Part shown: in pieces, positions 47,146 to 54,418 of the stretch
How positions within the stretch are numbered: the first letter of the stretch is position 1
Layout: the number at the start of each line of letters is the position of its first letter
Source: Agrococcus baldri
Lineage (GTDB): Bacteria; Actinomycetota; Actinomycetes; Actinomycetales; Microbacteriaceae
DNA length: 59,936 bases
Reading direction: 5' to 3'
Assembly (NCBI GenBank): GCA_007988785.1
Contig: BJUU01000017.1
Span: 1-59,936, forward strand
Translations under genes and position numbers: made by a program
Notes under the pieces: generated by a model
Database searches by the model: none
The model's input: only the letters and a program-made list of their open reading frames with translations
What the model was told of the DNA's origin: nothing

Positions 47146-47202
47146 CTAGCGCATCGCGCGGCCGACGGCAGATGCCGTGGCCGCACTCAGCAGTGCGTAC
47201 AT
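47146..47202 (-). CDS. possible 18-residue leader ORF before pilB
   Basis: An ATG at 47202 preceded by TAAGGA (about 10 nt) opens MYALLSAATASAVGRAMR and ends in TAG 61 nt before pilB. It may be a leader peptide that affects pilB translation, or chance. No homolog is known to me. Confidence 0.3.
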   Translation of the reverse strand: MYALLSAATASAVGRAMR

Positions 47203-47394
47203 GGAAGTGGGTCCTTACGTGACAGGACCGGAGCTGGGGACTCCGGGACTCAAGGGAGGCCGCCCTGGGGAGGCGACCGATTGGATGGTGGCACGAGGCT
47301 TGCTCACCACGCAACTATCTTGTAGCCCAGGTTTTGCTCAAGACCGCCAGTGCAACCTCAGCAAACTTCGCAATTCGTCACGCTCGCTTGACTG

Positions 47395-47419
47395 TAACGA
47401 TGTTATGTTGCAAACTTGC
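47395..47419. promoter_or_regulatory. composite motif, candidate TetR operator (copy 1)
   Basis: TAACGATGTTA (TAAC-N3-GTTA dyad) followed by GCAAACTTGC. A very similar pair, TAACGATGTTT and GCAATCTCGC, occurs at 50622-50644 before the second TetR gene. Confidence 0.4.
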
Positions 47420-47554
47420 TGCGCGGGCCAGCCAACCGGCTACCGGCTCGTCGACCGCCGGGCGCCTCGCCCGTCGGGCGTCCCCTCGAGACCGGAACCA
47501 GCCATGGTGCCCACCGCCGCCTCCACCACCTGGATGCACCTGGGCATCCGCATG

Positions 47555-47583
47555 GCTGACGCTCGGTCTCGCCCCAGTACAGT
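47555..47583 (+). promoter_or_regulatory. promoter of the first TetR gene
   Basis: GCTGAC (-35-like, 47555-47560) and TACAGT (-10, 47578-47583) are 17 nt apart; the ATG lies 8 nt further, so the transcript is probably leaderless. Confidence 0.5.
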
Positions 47584-47591
47584 GAGCCACC

Positions 47592-48224
47592 ATGCCTGAG
47601 ACGAACCCGCCTGCCGAGCAGCCGCAGCCCGGCCTGCGCGAGCGCAAGAAGCAGCTGACGCACCGCACCATCGCGGATGCGGCGTTCTCGCTCGTGACCG
47701 AGCGCGGCCTCGACCACGTCACGGTCGACCAGATCGCCGACCGCGCGTTCGTCTCGCCGCGCACCGTCTCGAACTACTTCACCTCGAAGGAGGCCGCGAT
47801 CGTCGCGGCCAACAACAACGCGCCCATCGAGCTGCTCATCGGCATCGAGGATCGACCCGCCGACGAGGCGCCGCTCGAGACGCTGCGCGTGGTGCTCACC
47901 GGCTCGGTGCGCGGCTGGAGCAAGCAGCAGCTGCAGGCCCTCAAGGCCAAGGAGGCGATGGTCGCGGAGTACCCCGCGCTGCTGCCGCACCGGATGGCGC
48001 AGTGGGACGAGCTCGAGGACGCCATCCGCGAGGCCATCGCCGAGCGCCTTGAGGCCGACCCGGAGACCGAGGCGCTGCCGCGGCTCATCGCCGGTGCCGC
48101 GACTGCGGCCGTCAAGACCGCGATCCGCATCTGGGACAACACCGGCGGCGGCGCGGATGCGATCGCAGACCTGATCGATCAGGCGTTCGTCGATCTCGAG
48201 GCCGGACTCACGACGGACAGCTGA
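47592..48224 (+). CDS. TetR-family transcriptional regulator
   Basis: Regulator of 210 residues with an N-terminal helix-turn-helix domain: LTHRTIADAAFSLVTERGLDHVTVDQIADRAFVSPRTVSNYF then TSKEAAIVA (about residues 22-70). The C-terminal ligand domain is not assignable. It is divergent from the pilus locus, but the distance (507 bp) does not prove control. The tRNA gene follows on the same strand. Confidence 0.92.
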   Translation: MPETNPPAEQPQPGLRERKKQLTHRTIADAAFSLVTERGLDHVTVDQIADRAFVSPRTVSNYFTSKEAAIVAANNNAPIELLIGIEDRPADEAPLETLRVVLTGSVRGWSKQQLQALKAKEAMVAEYPALLPHRMAQWDELEDAIREAIAERLEADPETEALPRLIAGAATAAVKTAIRIWDNTGGGADAIADLIDQAFVDLEAGLTTDS

Positions 48225-48264
48225 CCGCGCGGAGGCGGAGGTCGGCGGTCGCGCCGCGCGGTGA

Positions 48265-48270
48265 TAGATT
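48265..48270 (+). promoter_or_regulatory. -10 element for tRNA-Arg
   Basis: TAGATT, 24 nt before the mature tRNA 5' end. Confidence 0.4.
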
Positions 48271-48294
48271 GGTCGCCGCTGCCTCGGCAGCCCG

Positions 48295-48367
48295 GCCCCC
48301 ATAGCTCAGGGGATAGAGCGTCTGCCTCCGGAGCAGAAGGCCGTAGGTTCGAATCCTACTGGGGGCA
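48295..48367 (+). tRNA. tRNA-Arg (anticodon CCG)
   Basis: A 73-nt cloverleaf: the acceptor GCCCCCA pairs with TGGGGGC, the D arm contains AGCTCAGGGGATAGAGC, the anticodon arm is TCTGCCTCCGGAGCAGA with CCG, and the T loop has GGTTCGAATCC. CCA is not encoded. It reads the CGG codon, which is common in such a GC-rich genome. Confidence 0.97.
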
Positions 48368-48405
48368 CCGATGTCACACCCGTGACTGTCCACCCGGAAC
48401 GCGAT

Positions 48406-48431
48406 GATGCCCCTCCCGAAGGAGGGGCATC
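48406..48431. terminator. strong hairpin between tRNA-Arg and the SDR gene
   Basis: GATGCCCCTCC and GGAGGGGCATC flank a CGAA tetraloop (11-bp stem). It lies between convergent transcripts and probably terminates both. Confidence 0.75.
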
Positions 48432-48471
48432 GCGCCAGGACTGTCCCGTCCGAAGAGAGCTGCCTCCCCGC

Positions 48472-49227
48472 TCAGCCGGCCTGCAGGTAGCCGAAGTCCA
48501 CCTCGACGATGTCGCCGGAGACGTAGCTCGCCTCGTCCGACAGCAGCCAGACGACCGCCGCCGCGATCTCTTCGGGGCGAGCCATCCGCTTGCTCGGCAT
48601 GAGCGCCTCGTAGCCGGCCACGATGTCCGCGGGCTGCGCCACCATCTGCGGAGTCTTCACCGACCCTGGAGCGACCGCGTTGACGCGGATGCCGTGCTCG
48701 GCGTAGTCGATCGCGGCCATGCGGGTGAGGCCCACAGCGGCGTGCTTGCTCGTGACGTACGCCGTCAGTCCCTTGCTCGCCTTGAGCCCGGTGCCGGATG
48801 CCGTGTTGACGATCGAGCCGGCGATGTCGTGCTCGCGCATGTACGCGATCGCGTACTTCAGACCGAGGAAGACGCCCCGGGCGTCGATCGCCATGACCTT
48901 GTCGTACTGTGCCGTCTCCATCTCGTGCAGGGGCACCGGCAGGTGCCCGATGCCCGCGTTGTTCATCGCGAAGTCCAAGGTGCCGTACCGCTCGACGACG
49001 GCGTCCACCATCGCTCTCACATCGTCCTCGCTCGAGACGTCGACGTGCAGGTAGCTGGCGGTGCCGCCGGCCTCCGTGATCTCGCGCACGACTCGCTCGC
49101 CACCGGCATCGTCCACGTCGGCGACGACGACCGATGCTCCCTCTGCCGCGATGCGCTTCGCGATCGCCTCGCCGATTCCGGCGCCCGCTCCGGTGACGAA
49201 GCCGGCGCGGCCTTCCATGAGTGCCAT
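48472..49227 (-). CDS. short-chain dehydrogenase/reductase (SDR), second of a pair
   Basis: NAD(P)-dependent oxidoreductase of 251 residues with the cofactor loop TGAGAGIGEAIA, VVADVDD (acidic end, so NAD is likely preferred), NNAGIG, and the catalytic Ser near NTASGTGL and Tyr/Lys in YVTSKHAA. It belongs to the classical SDR group; the substrate is unknown. It follows the related gene by 21 nt with GGAG upstream. The two proteins are similar but not identical. Confidence 0.9.
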   Translation of the reverse strand: MALMEGRAGFVTGAGAGIGEAIAKRIAAEGASVVVADVDDAGGERVVREITEAGGTASYLHVDVSSEDDVRAMVDAVVERYGTLDFAMNNAGIGHLPVPLHEMETAQYDKVMAIDARGVFLGLKYAIAYMREHDIAGSIVNTASGTGLKASKGLTAYVTSKHAAVGLTRMAAIDYAEHGIRVNAVAPGSVKTPQMVAQPADIVAGYEALMPSKRMARPEEIAAAVVWLLSDEASYVSGDIVEVDFGYLQAG

Positions 49228-49248
49228 CTCTTCTCCTCTGTGTGTGCG

Positions 49249-49995
49249 TTACTTCTGGGACTGAGCGGCGTCGACCAGCACGATCTCGCCGGACATGAAC
49301 GACGCGTCATCCGAGAGCAGGAACGCCATGACGTTCGCGATCTCCTCCGGCTCGGCCGGTCGTCCACCGGGCTGCAGCTGCGCGTACATCTCCTGCGCGT
49401 CCTGCGGGTAGGAGCGGAACTGCGGCGTCGCCACGAGGCCCGGGGCGACGGCAGTGACCCGGATGCCGTCGGTCACGTACTCGATCGCCGCTTGCTTCGT
49501 GAGGCCGACCACTCCGTGCTTGGCGGCGACGTAGCCGCCCTGGCCGGGTGCCGCCTTGAGGCCTGCCCCGGACGCGGTGTTGACGATCACGCCGCCGCCG
49601 ACGGTGAGGAAGTGCGCGATCTGGGCCCTGAGCCCGAAGAACACGCCGCGCAGGTCGACCGAGTGCACACGATCCCAGTCAGCCGTCGTCATCTCGTGGA
49701 TCTTCTTGACGGGCTGGCCGACGCCCGCGTTGTTGATCGCGCCGTCCAGGCGCCCGTAGGTGTCGACGGCGTGCCGCACGAGCCGGTCCGCGTCGCCCTC
49801 CGCGCTGACGTCGATGTGCACGAAGCTCGCGGTGCCCCCGGCCGCCTCGATCTCGCTCACGACTCGAGCGCCCGCGGAGTCGTCCATGTCAGCGACCACC
49901 ACGGTGCCGCCCTCGCTCGCGACCTTCTTGGCGGCCGCCTCGCCGATGCCGGAGCCTGCGCCTGTGATCACGTAGACCTTGTCGGAGAACCTCAT
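49249..49995 (-). CDS. short-chain dehydrogenase/reductase (SDR), first of a pair
   Basis: Classical SDR of 248 residues with TGAGSGIGEAAAKK, VVADMDD, NNAGVGQPV, the Ser region VNTASGAGLKAAPG and YVAAKHGV. The Asp after beta-strand 2 suggests NAD specificity. GGAGGGTGAACG precedes the ATG. It is divergent from a MarR gene, which is likely to control the pair. The two SDRs are probably tandem duplicates with different substrates; this is inferred. Confidence 0.9.
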   Translation of the reverse strand: MRFSDKVYVITGAGSGIGEAAAKKVASEGGTVVVADMDDSAGARVVSEIEAAGGTASFVHIDVSAEGDADRLVRHAVDTYGRLDGAINNAGVGQPVKKIHEMTTADWDRVHSVDLRGVFFGLRAQIAHFLTVGGGVIVNTASGAGLKAAPGQGGYVAAKHGVVGLTKQAAIEYVTDGIRVTAVAPGLVATPQFRSYPQDAQEMYAQLQPGGRPAEPEEIANVMAFLLSDDASFMSGEIVLVDAAQSQK

Positions 49996-50023
49996 CGTTC
50001 ACCCTCCTATTTGATTTCCTTGG

Positions 50024-50038
50024 GACACCATCCGTGTC
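50024..50038. promoter_or_regulatory. inverted repeat, candidate MarR operator
   Basis: GACAC-CATCC-GTGTC in the 79-nt gap between the divergent SDR and MarR genes. Confidence 0.4.
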
Positions 50039-50074
50039 ATCCGGAGCCTACGCCCGCCGTGCTTGAATTGGCGA

Positions 50075-50575
50075 ATGGCGATACGGCTCGGCTCCTCGGC
50101 GTTCGGAATGCCCCTTGCCGAGCAGCTGTCGACGCTCGTCAACCGCTGGAGCTCACACCGCTTCCAGCTCGCCCACGCCTCGCGCCTCCACAACGAACGC
50201 GACTTCACCGCCAACAAGGTGCTCTACCTGCTGGGCTCGAACGGCCCCATGCGCCCATCCGAGCTCGCCACGGAGGTCGGCACCGGGCGCGCCAACGTCA
50301 GCAAGGTCGTCGCTCGACTCGAATCCGATGGCCTCGTCGCCCGCTCGCTCGACGAGACGGACGCGCGCGCGACGCTCGTCTCGCTCACGGCGCGCGGCGA
50401 GGTCGTGAGCAGCGACGTGTTCACCATCGGCGAGGAGATGATCGCCGAGCTGACCGCAGGATGGACGCGCGCGGAGCGCGCCACGCTCACGTCGCTCCTG
50501 GAGCGGCTCAACGCTGCGACCGAGCGCTACGAGCGCCGGCTCACGACGCGCTCCCGCCCGACCGGCTCGAAGTGA
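50075..50575 (+). CDS. MarR-family transcriptional regulator
   Basis: Regulator of 166 residues with the winged helix MRPSELATEVGTGRANVSKVVARLESDGLVARSLDETDARATLVSLT (about residues 57-105). The frame opens with a TTG at 50063; I chose the ATG at 50075, which follows TTGAAT (a weak -10) by 6 nt. The ATG at 50108 is another option. It is divergent from the SDR pair and probably represses it. Confidence 0.88.
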   Translation: MAIRLGSSAFGMPLAEQLSTLVNRWSSHRFQLAHASRLHNERDFTANKVLYLLGSNGPMRPSELATEVGTGRANVSKVVARLESDGLVARSLDETDARATLVSLTARGEVVSSDVFTIGEEMIAELTAGWTRAERATLTSLLERLNAATERYERRLTTRSRPTGSK

Positions 50576-50621
50576 GTCAGATCCCGCGCGCCGGGCGGAC
50601 GCTCGCGAGGTCACCGTTTGA

Positions 50622-50644
50622 TAACGATGTTTTCGCAATCTCGC
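50622..50644. promoter_or_regulatory. composite motif, candidate TetR operator (copy 2)
   Basis: TAACGATGTTT followed by GCAATCTCGC, matching the copy at 47395-47419. It lies 69 nt before the start of the second TetR gene. Confidence 0.4.
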
Positions 50645-50699
50645 CTATTGCGACCCGCGCGACTTAGGGTCGAATGCGGATCGCCATGTGGAAACAGCG

Positions 50700-50705
50700 T
50701 ACGAT
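50700..50705 (+). promoter_or_regulatory. -10 element for the second TetR gene
   Basis: TACGAT, 7 nt before the ATG at 50713; no ribosome binding site, so the mRNA is probably leaderless. Confidence 0.45.
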
Positions 50706-50712
50706 TACTCGC

Positions 50713-51306
50713 ATGGGACGACCCCGACTCCACGATGAGCACCTGCGCCAGCGCCTGCTCGAGGCCGCGACCGACCTGATGGCGGTCGACGGCCCCGATT
50801 TCTCGCTGCGCCCCCTCGTCGCGTCGGTCGGCACCTCCACCTCGGCGGTCTACTCGCTGTTCGGCTCGCGCGGCGAGCTGCTCGAGGCCATCACCCTGCG
50901 CGCCGCGAGCTCGTTCGTCGACGCGCAGCGGGCTGCCGACAGCGACGACCCGGTGCAGCGCATCCTCGGCCTCGCCCACGCCATCCGCCGCTGGGCCACC
51001 GAGAACGCGGCCATGTTCCAGGTGGTCTTCGGCCGCACCAACGACTCCCCCGCCATCGCCGAGGCCCGCGAGGGCGCGACCGAGCCGCTGCTCGAAGCGG
51101 TCACCGCGGCCACCGCGCAGGGCATCCTGCACGGCGACCCCCAGACCACCACCCGCACGATCTTCGCCGGCGTGCACGGCTTCATCGCCCTCGAGCTGCT
51201 CGGCCACTACCCCGCCGGCCAGGCCGACGCGCTGTTCTCGTCGTTGCTCGCCGCCATCTGGCGCAGCTGGGCGACGCCCGAGCACGTCGGCGCCGTCGCC
51301 GCCTGA
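50713..51306 (+). CDS. TetR-family transcriptional regulator
   Basis: Regulator of 197 residues with the N-terminal helix-turn-helix LRQRLLEAATDLMAVDGPDFSLRPLVASVGTSTSAVYSLFGSRGELLEA and a C-terminal domain with FGRTNDSPAIAEA and TTTRTIFAGVHGFIALELLGHY, resembling the TetR_C_33 (WHG) type. The frame opens 13 codons earlier, but the -10 at 50700 lies within that stretch, so the ATG at 50713 is chosen. Its target is unknown; it sits just upstream of the copper genes without an operator of their type. Confidence 0.9.
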   Translation: MGRPRLHDEHLRQRLLEAATDLMAVDGPDFSLRPLVASVGTSTSAVYSLFGSRGELLEAITLRAASSFVDAQRAADSDDPVQRILGLAHAIRRWATENAAMFQVVFGRTNDSPAIAEAREGATEPLLEAVTAATAQGILHGDPQTTTRTIFAGVHGFIALELLGHYPAGQADALFSSLLAAIWRSWATPEHVGAVAA

Positions 51307-51309
51307 CGC

Positions 51310-51344
51310 TTGTCACCCATACCCCACCCGGGTATCATGGCGGC
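51310..51344 (+). promoter_or_regulatory. csoR promoter with CsoR operator between -35 and -10
   Basis: TTGTCA (51310-51315) and TATCAT (51333-51338) are exactly 17 nt apart. The dyad ATACCCCACCCGGGTAT (51319-51335) fills the spacer and overlaps the -10. The ATG is 6 nt past the -10, so the mRNA is leaderless. CsoR bound here would block RNA polymerase. Confidence 0.75.
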
Positions 51345-51653
51345 ATGACCGCCGAGACCACCGTCGCGCCGCCGCACGGCTACGCCGCCGACAAGGACGC
51401 GCTGCTCAAGCGCCTGCGCCGCGCCGAGGGCCAGGTGCGCGGGGTCGCGCGCATGGTCGACGAAGACGTGTACTGCATCGACATCCTCACCCAGGTCTCC
51501 GCCGCCACGAAGGCGCTCGAGACCGTCGCGCTGCAGCTGATCGAAGACCACCTCGCGCACTGCGTCGCCGAGGCGGCCGCGCAGGGCGGCCCGGTCGCCG
51601 ATGCGAAGATCGCCGAGGCCAGCGCCGCGATCGCCCGCCTCGTGCGCTCCTGA
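51345..51653 (+). CDS. csoR: copper-sensing transcriptional repressor CsoR
   Basis: All-helical metalloregulator of 102 residues that leaves DNA when it binds Cu(I). It has the characteristic C-H-C site: Cys44 (VYCIDILTQ), His69 and Cys73 (IEDHLAHC), and KRLRRAEGQVRGVARM. It is preceded by its own operator and followed by a copper chaperone and copA, so it probably represses all three. The copper ligand set (not Ni or formaldehyde) follows from that context. Confidence 0.93.
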   Translation: MTAETTVAPPHGYAADKDALLKRLRRAEGQVRGVARMVDEDVYCIDILTQVSAATKALETVALQLIEDHLAHCVAEAAAQGGPVADAKIAEASAAIARLVRS

Positions 51654-51691
51654 TCACCACCGACACCCGACCGACGAACGAAAGGCGCCCC

Positions 51692-52024
51692 GTGCTGCAG
51701 AACATCGAGATCACCTCCACCCCCGTCGACACGAACGAGCAGGCGGGCGGATGCTGCGGCGGCGCGTGCTGCTCGACCTCGGCAGCGGCGACCGCGACCG
51801 ACGCCGGCGTCTCCCAGAGCTTCGCCGTCGAGGGCATGACCTGCGGCCACTGCGTCTCGTCGGTCACCGAGGAGATCTCGGGCCTCGCGGGCGTCGAGGG
51901 CGTCGACGTGCAGCTCGTCGCGGGCGGCCGCTCGACCGTCACCGTGGCCTCCGACAGCCCGCTGCGCATCGACGACGTGCGCGCCGCGGTCTCCGAGGCG
52001 GGCTACACGCTCGTCGAGGGCTGA
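51692..52024 (+). CDS. CopZ-like copper chaperone with Cys-rich N-terminus
   Basis: HMA-domain protein of 110 residues that should deliver Cu(I) to CopA. The metal site is GMTCGHC (Cys51, Cys54). A 40-residue N-terminal extension holds CCGGACC (residues 21-27) with four cysteines, which may be a second copper site. The start is a GTG with GAAAGG upstream. It is 38 nt after csoR, so probably in the same transcript. Confidence 0.9.
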   Translation: MLQNIEITSTPVDTNEQAGGCCGGACCSTSAAATATDAGVSQSFAVEGMTCGHCVSSVTEEISGLAGVEGVDVQLVAGGRSTVTVASDSPLRIDDVRAAVSEAGYTLVEG

Positions 52025-52135
52025 GCGCAGGAGCCTGCAGATCGCCGATCCCGCTGGGCGTCGGCGTTCTTGCTCCAGCCGCCGGATGACCTCGATGCGC
52101 GGTCTTCGGCCGCTGCTCGATCACCGTATCGTCGC

Positions 52136-52155
52136 ATACCCCTGGGGGGTATAGT
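52136..52155 (+). promoter_or_regulatory. copA promoter with CsoR operator overlapping the -10
   Basis: The dyad ATACCCCTGGGGGGTAT (52136-52152) overlaps the -10 TATAGT (52150-52155), which lies 7 nt before the ATG. It closely matches the csoR operator (ATACCC...GGGTAT). The -35 is weak. The transcript should be leaderless. Confidence 0.72.
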
Positions 52156-52162
52156 GGAGCGC

Positions 52163-54397
52163 ATGACGGACGCCACGACCACCGTCGATCTCGAGATCGG
52201 CGGCATGACCTGCTCCTCCTGCGCGAACCGCATCGAGCGCAAGCTCAGCAGGCTGCCAGGCGTCGAGGCGAGCGTCAACTACGCCACCGAGGTCGCCCAC
52301 GTGACGCTGCCGCAGGGCACCACGGTGGCGGATGCGATCCGCACGGTCGAGCAGACGGGCTATACCGCCGCGGTGCCCGAGCCGGAGGGCGATGGCGACC
52401 ACGAGGCCGGCGGAACGAGCCTGCGGGCGCGACTGGTCGCATCCGCAGCCCTCGGCCTGCCGGTCGCCGTGCTGTCGATGACGCCGGCGCTGCAGTTCGC
52501 CGGCTGGCAGTGGGTGGTGCTCGCGCTCACGCTGCCGATCGCGCTGTGGGGCGCGTGGCCGTTCCACCGCGCCGCCGCCGTCAACCTGCGGCACGGCGCC
52601 GCCACGATGGACACGCTCGTCTCGCTCGGCGTGCTCTCGGCGCTCGCGTGGTCGCTCTGGGCGCTCGTCTTCGGCGACGCCGGCCGCATCGGCATGCGCA
52701 TGGAGCTGCAGTGGTTCGGCGGCCACGGCGACGAGCTCTACCTCGAGGTCGCCGCGATCGTCACCGTCTTCCTGCTCGCCGGCCGGTACATCGAGCACCG
52801 CACCAAGCGCTCGAGCCAGCAGGCGATGCGCTCGCTCGCCCGCCTGGGCGCGAAGGAGGCGAGCGTCATCCGCGACGGCGTCGAGTCGCGCATCCCCGTC
52901 ACGGAGCTCCTCGTCGGCGACCGCTTCCGCGTCGTGCCGGGCGAGAAGATCGCGGCCGACGGCGTGGTCGTCGAGGGCGCCTCGGCGATCGACGCCTCGC
53001 TGCTGACGGGCGAGTCGCTGCCGGTCGAGGTGAGCGCCGGCAGCGAGGTGGTCGGCGCGACCATCAACGGCCACGGCATGCTCGTGGTCGAGGCGCGGCG
53101 CGTGGGCGCCGACACCGAGCTGAGCCGCATCGCCTCGCTGCTGCAGCGCGCGCAGGAGGGCAAGACCGACGTGCAGCGGCTCGCCGACCGCGTCTCGCAG
53201 TTCTTCGTGCCGGCCGTGCTCGTGCTCTCGCTCGCGGCGCTCGTGGGCTGGCTGCTCGTGACCGGCGACGTGCAGGCCGCCTTCACCGCCGCCGTCGCGA
53301 CCCTCATCATCGCCTGCCCCTGCGCGCTCGGCCTCGCCACGCCGACCGCGCTGCTGGCCGGCACGACCCGCGGTGCCGAGCTCGGCATCCTCATCCGCGA
53401 CGCGCGCGTGCTCGAGTCGAGCCGCGGCATCACCGCCATGCTCGTCGACAAGACCGGCACCGTCACCGAGGGCCGGATGCGCGTCGAGGCGGTGACCGCG
53501 GCCGCCGGTGGCGACGCCGACGAGGCGCTGCGCATCGCCGCCGCCGTGGAGCGCGCGAGCGAGCACCCGATCGCGCGGGCCGTCGTCGAGGCCGCCGACG
53601 CGCTGGAGATGCGCGTGACGGATGCGCGGGCCGAGCAGGTCACGGCGGCCCCGGGCGCGGGCGTGGTCGGCACCGTCGCGGGGCGCGCCGTGCAGGTCGG
53701 CAAGCCCGCGTGGCTCGCCGCCGACTGGGGCGTGGCGATGCCGGTCGAGCTCGCCGAGGCCTTCGAAGCCGCCGAGGCGAAGGGGGCGACCGCGCTCGCC
53801 GTCGCCTGGGACGGGCGGATGCGCGCCGTCGTCTCGGTGCGCGACACCGTCAAGGCGACGAGCAGGGCCGCCGTCGCGCGGCTCGCCGCGCTCGGCATCG
53901 ACGTCGTCATGCTGACCGGCGACCACGAGCGGGCCGCGCGGGCGGTGGCCGACGAGGTCGGCATCCGCCGCGTGATCGCGGGCGTCTCCCCCGCCGCGAA
54001 GGTCGACGCCGTGCGCGCCGAGCAGGCGCGCGGCGACCGCGGCCGGCCGGCGAGGGTGGCGATGGCCGGCGACGGCGTCAACGATGCGGCCGCGCTCGCC
54101 GCGGCCGACCTGGGCCTCGCGATGGGCACCGGCACCGATGCCGCGCAGCAGGCCGCCGACATCACGCTCGTGCACGGCGACCTCGCGGGCGCCGCCGACG
54201 CCGTGGCCCTCTCGCGCCGCACGCTGCGCACCATCCGCGGCAACCTGTTCTGGGCCTTCGCCTACAACGTGCTCGCCATCCCGCTCGCCATGGCGGGGCT
54301 GCTGAGCCCGCTCATCGCGGGCGCCGCGATGGCCTTCTCGAGCGTGTTCGTGGTGCTGCACTCGCTGACGCTGCGGGGGTTCCGGCCCACCCGCTGA
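52163..54397 (+). CDS. copA: Cu(I)-exporting P1B-type ATPase CopA
   Basis: Copper pump of 744 residues. One N-terminal HMA domain (GGMTCSSCANR, Cys17 and Cys20) is followed by eight membrane helices. The actuator TGES (LLTGESLPVE), the ion-binding CPC in IIACPCALGLATPTA (Cys385, Cys387), the phosphorylation site DKTGT (Asp429) and SEHPIA are present. The class IB-1 signature of Cu(I) pumps is met. The frame opens upstream, but the CsoR operator overlaps there, so ATG 52163 is used. It is a separate transcription unit from csoR. Confidence 0.96.
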   Translation: MTDATTTVDLEIGGMTCSSCANRIERKLSRLPGVEASVNYATEVAHVTLPQGTTVADAIRTVEQTGYTAAVPEPEGDGDHEAGGTSLRARLVASAALGLPVAVLSMTPALQFAGWQWVVLALTLPIALWGAWPFHRAAAVNLRHGAATMDTLVSLGVLSALAWSLWALVFGDAGRIGMRMELQWFGGHGDELYLEVAAIVTVFLLAGRYIEHRTKRSSQQAMRSLARLGAKEASVIRDGVESRIPVTELLVGDRFRVVPGEKIAADGVVVEGASAIDASLLTGESLPVEVSAGSEVVGATINGHGMLVVEARRVGADTELSRIASLLQRAQEGKTDVQRLADRVSQFFVPAVLVLSLAALVGWLLVTGDVQAAFTAAVATLIIACPCALGLATPTALLAGTTRGAELGILIRDARVLESSRGITAMLVDKTGTVTEGRMRVEAVTAAAGGDADEALRIAAAVERASEHPIARAVVEAADALEMRVTDARAEQVTAAPGAGVVGTVAGRAVQVGKPAWLAADWGVAMPVELAEAFEAAEAKGATALAVAWDGRMRAVVSVRDTVKATSRAAVARLAALGIDVVMLTGDHERAARAVADEVGIRRVIAGVSPAAKVDAVRAEQARGDRGRPARVAMAGDGVNDAAALAAADLGLAMGTGTDAAQQAADITLVHGDLAGAADAVALSRRTLRTIRGNLFWAFAYNVLAIPLAMAGLLSPLIAGAAMAFSSVFVVLHSLTLRGFRPTR

Positions 54398-54418
54398 GGT
54401 GGCGGGTCGACGACGCGC

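Larger units (their letters stand above)
47085..47591. other. 507-bp divergent intergenic region between pilB and a TetR gene
   Basis: It holds an 18-codon open frame just before pilB, a relatively AT-rich stretch at 47310-47420, a composite motif beginning TAACGATGTTA at 47395, and the TetR promoter at 47555-47583. No larger gene is supported. The pilus promoter is expected here but was not located with confidence. Confidence 0.7.
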
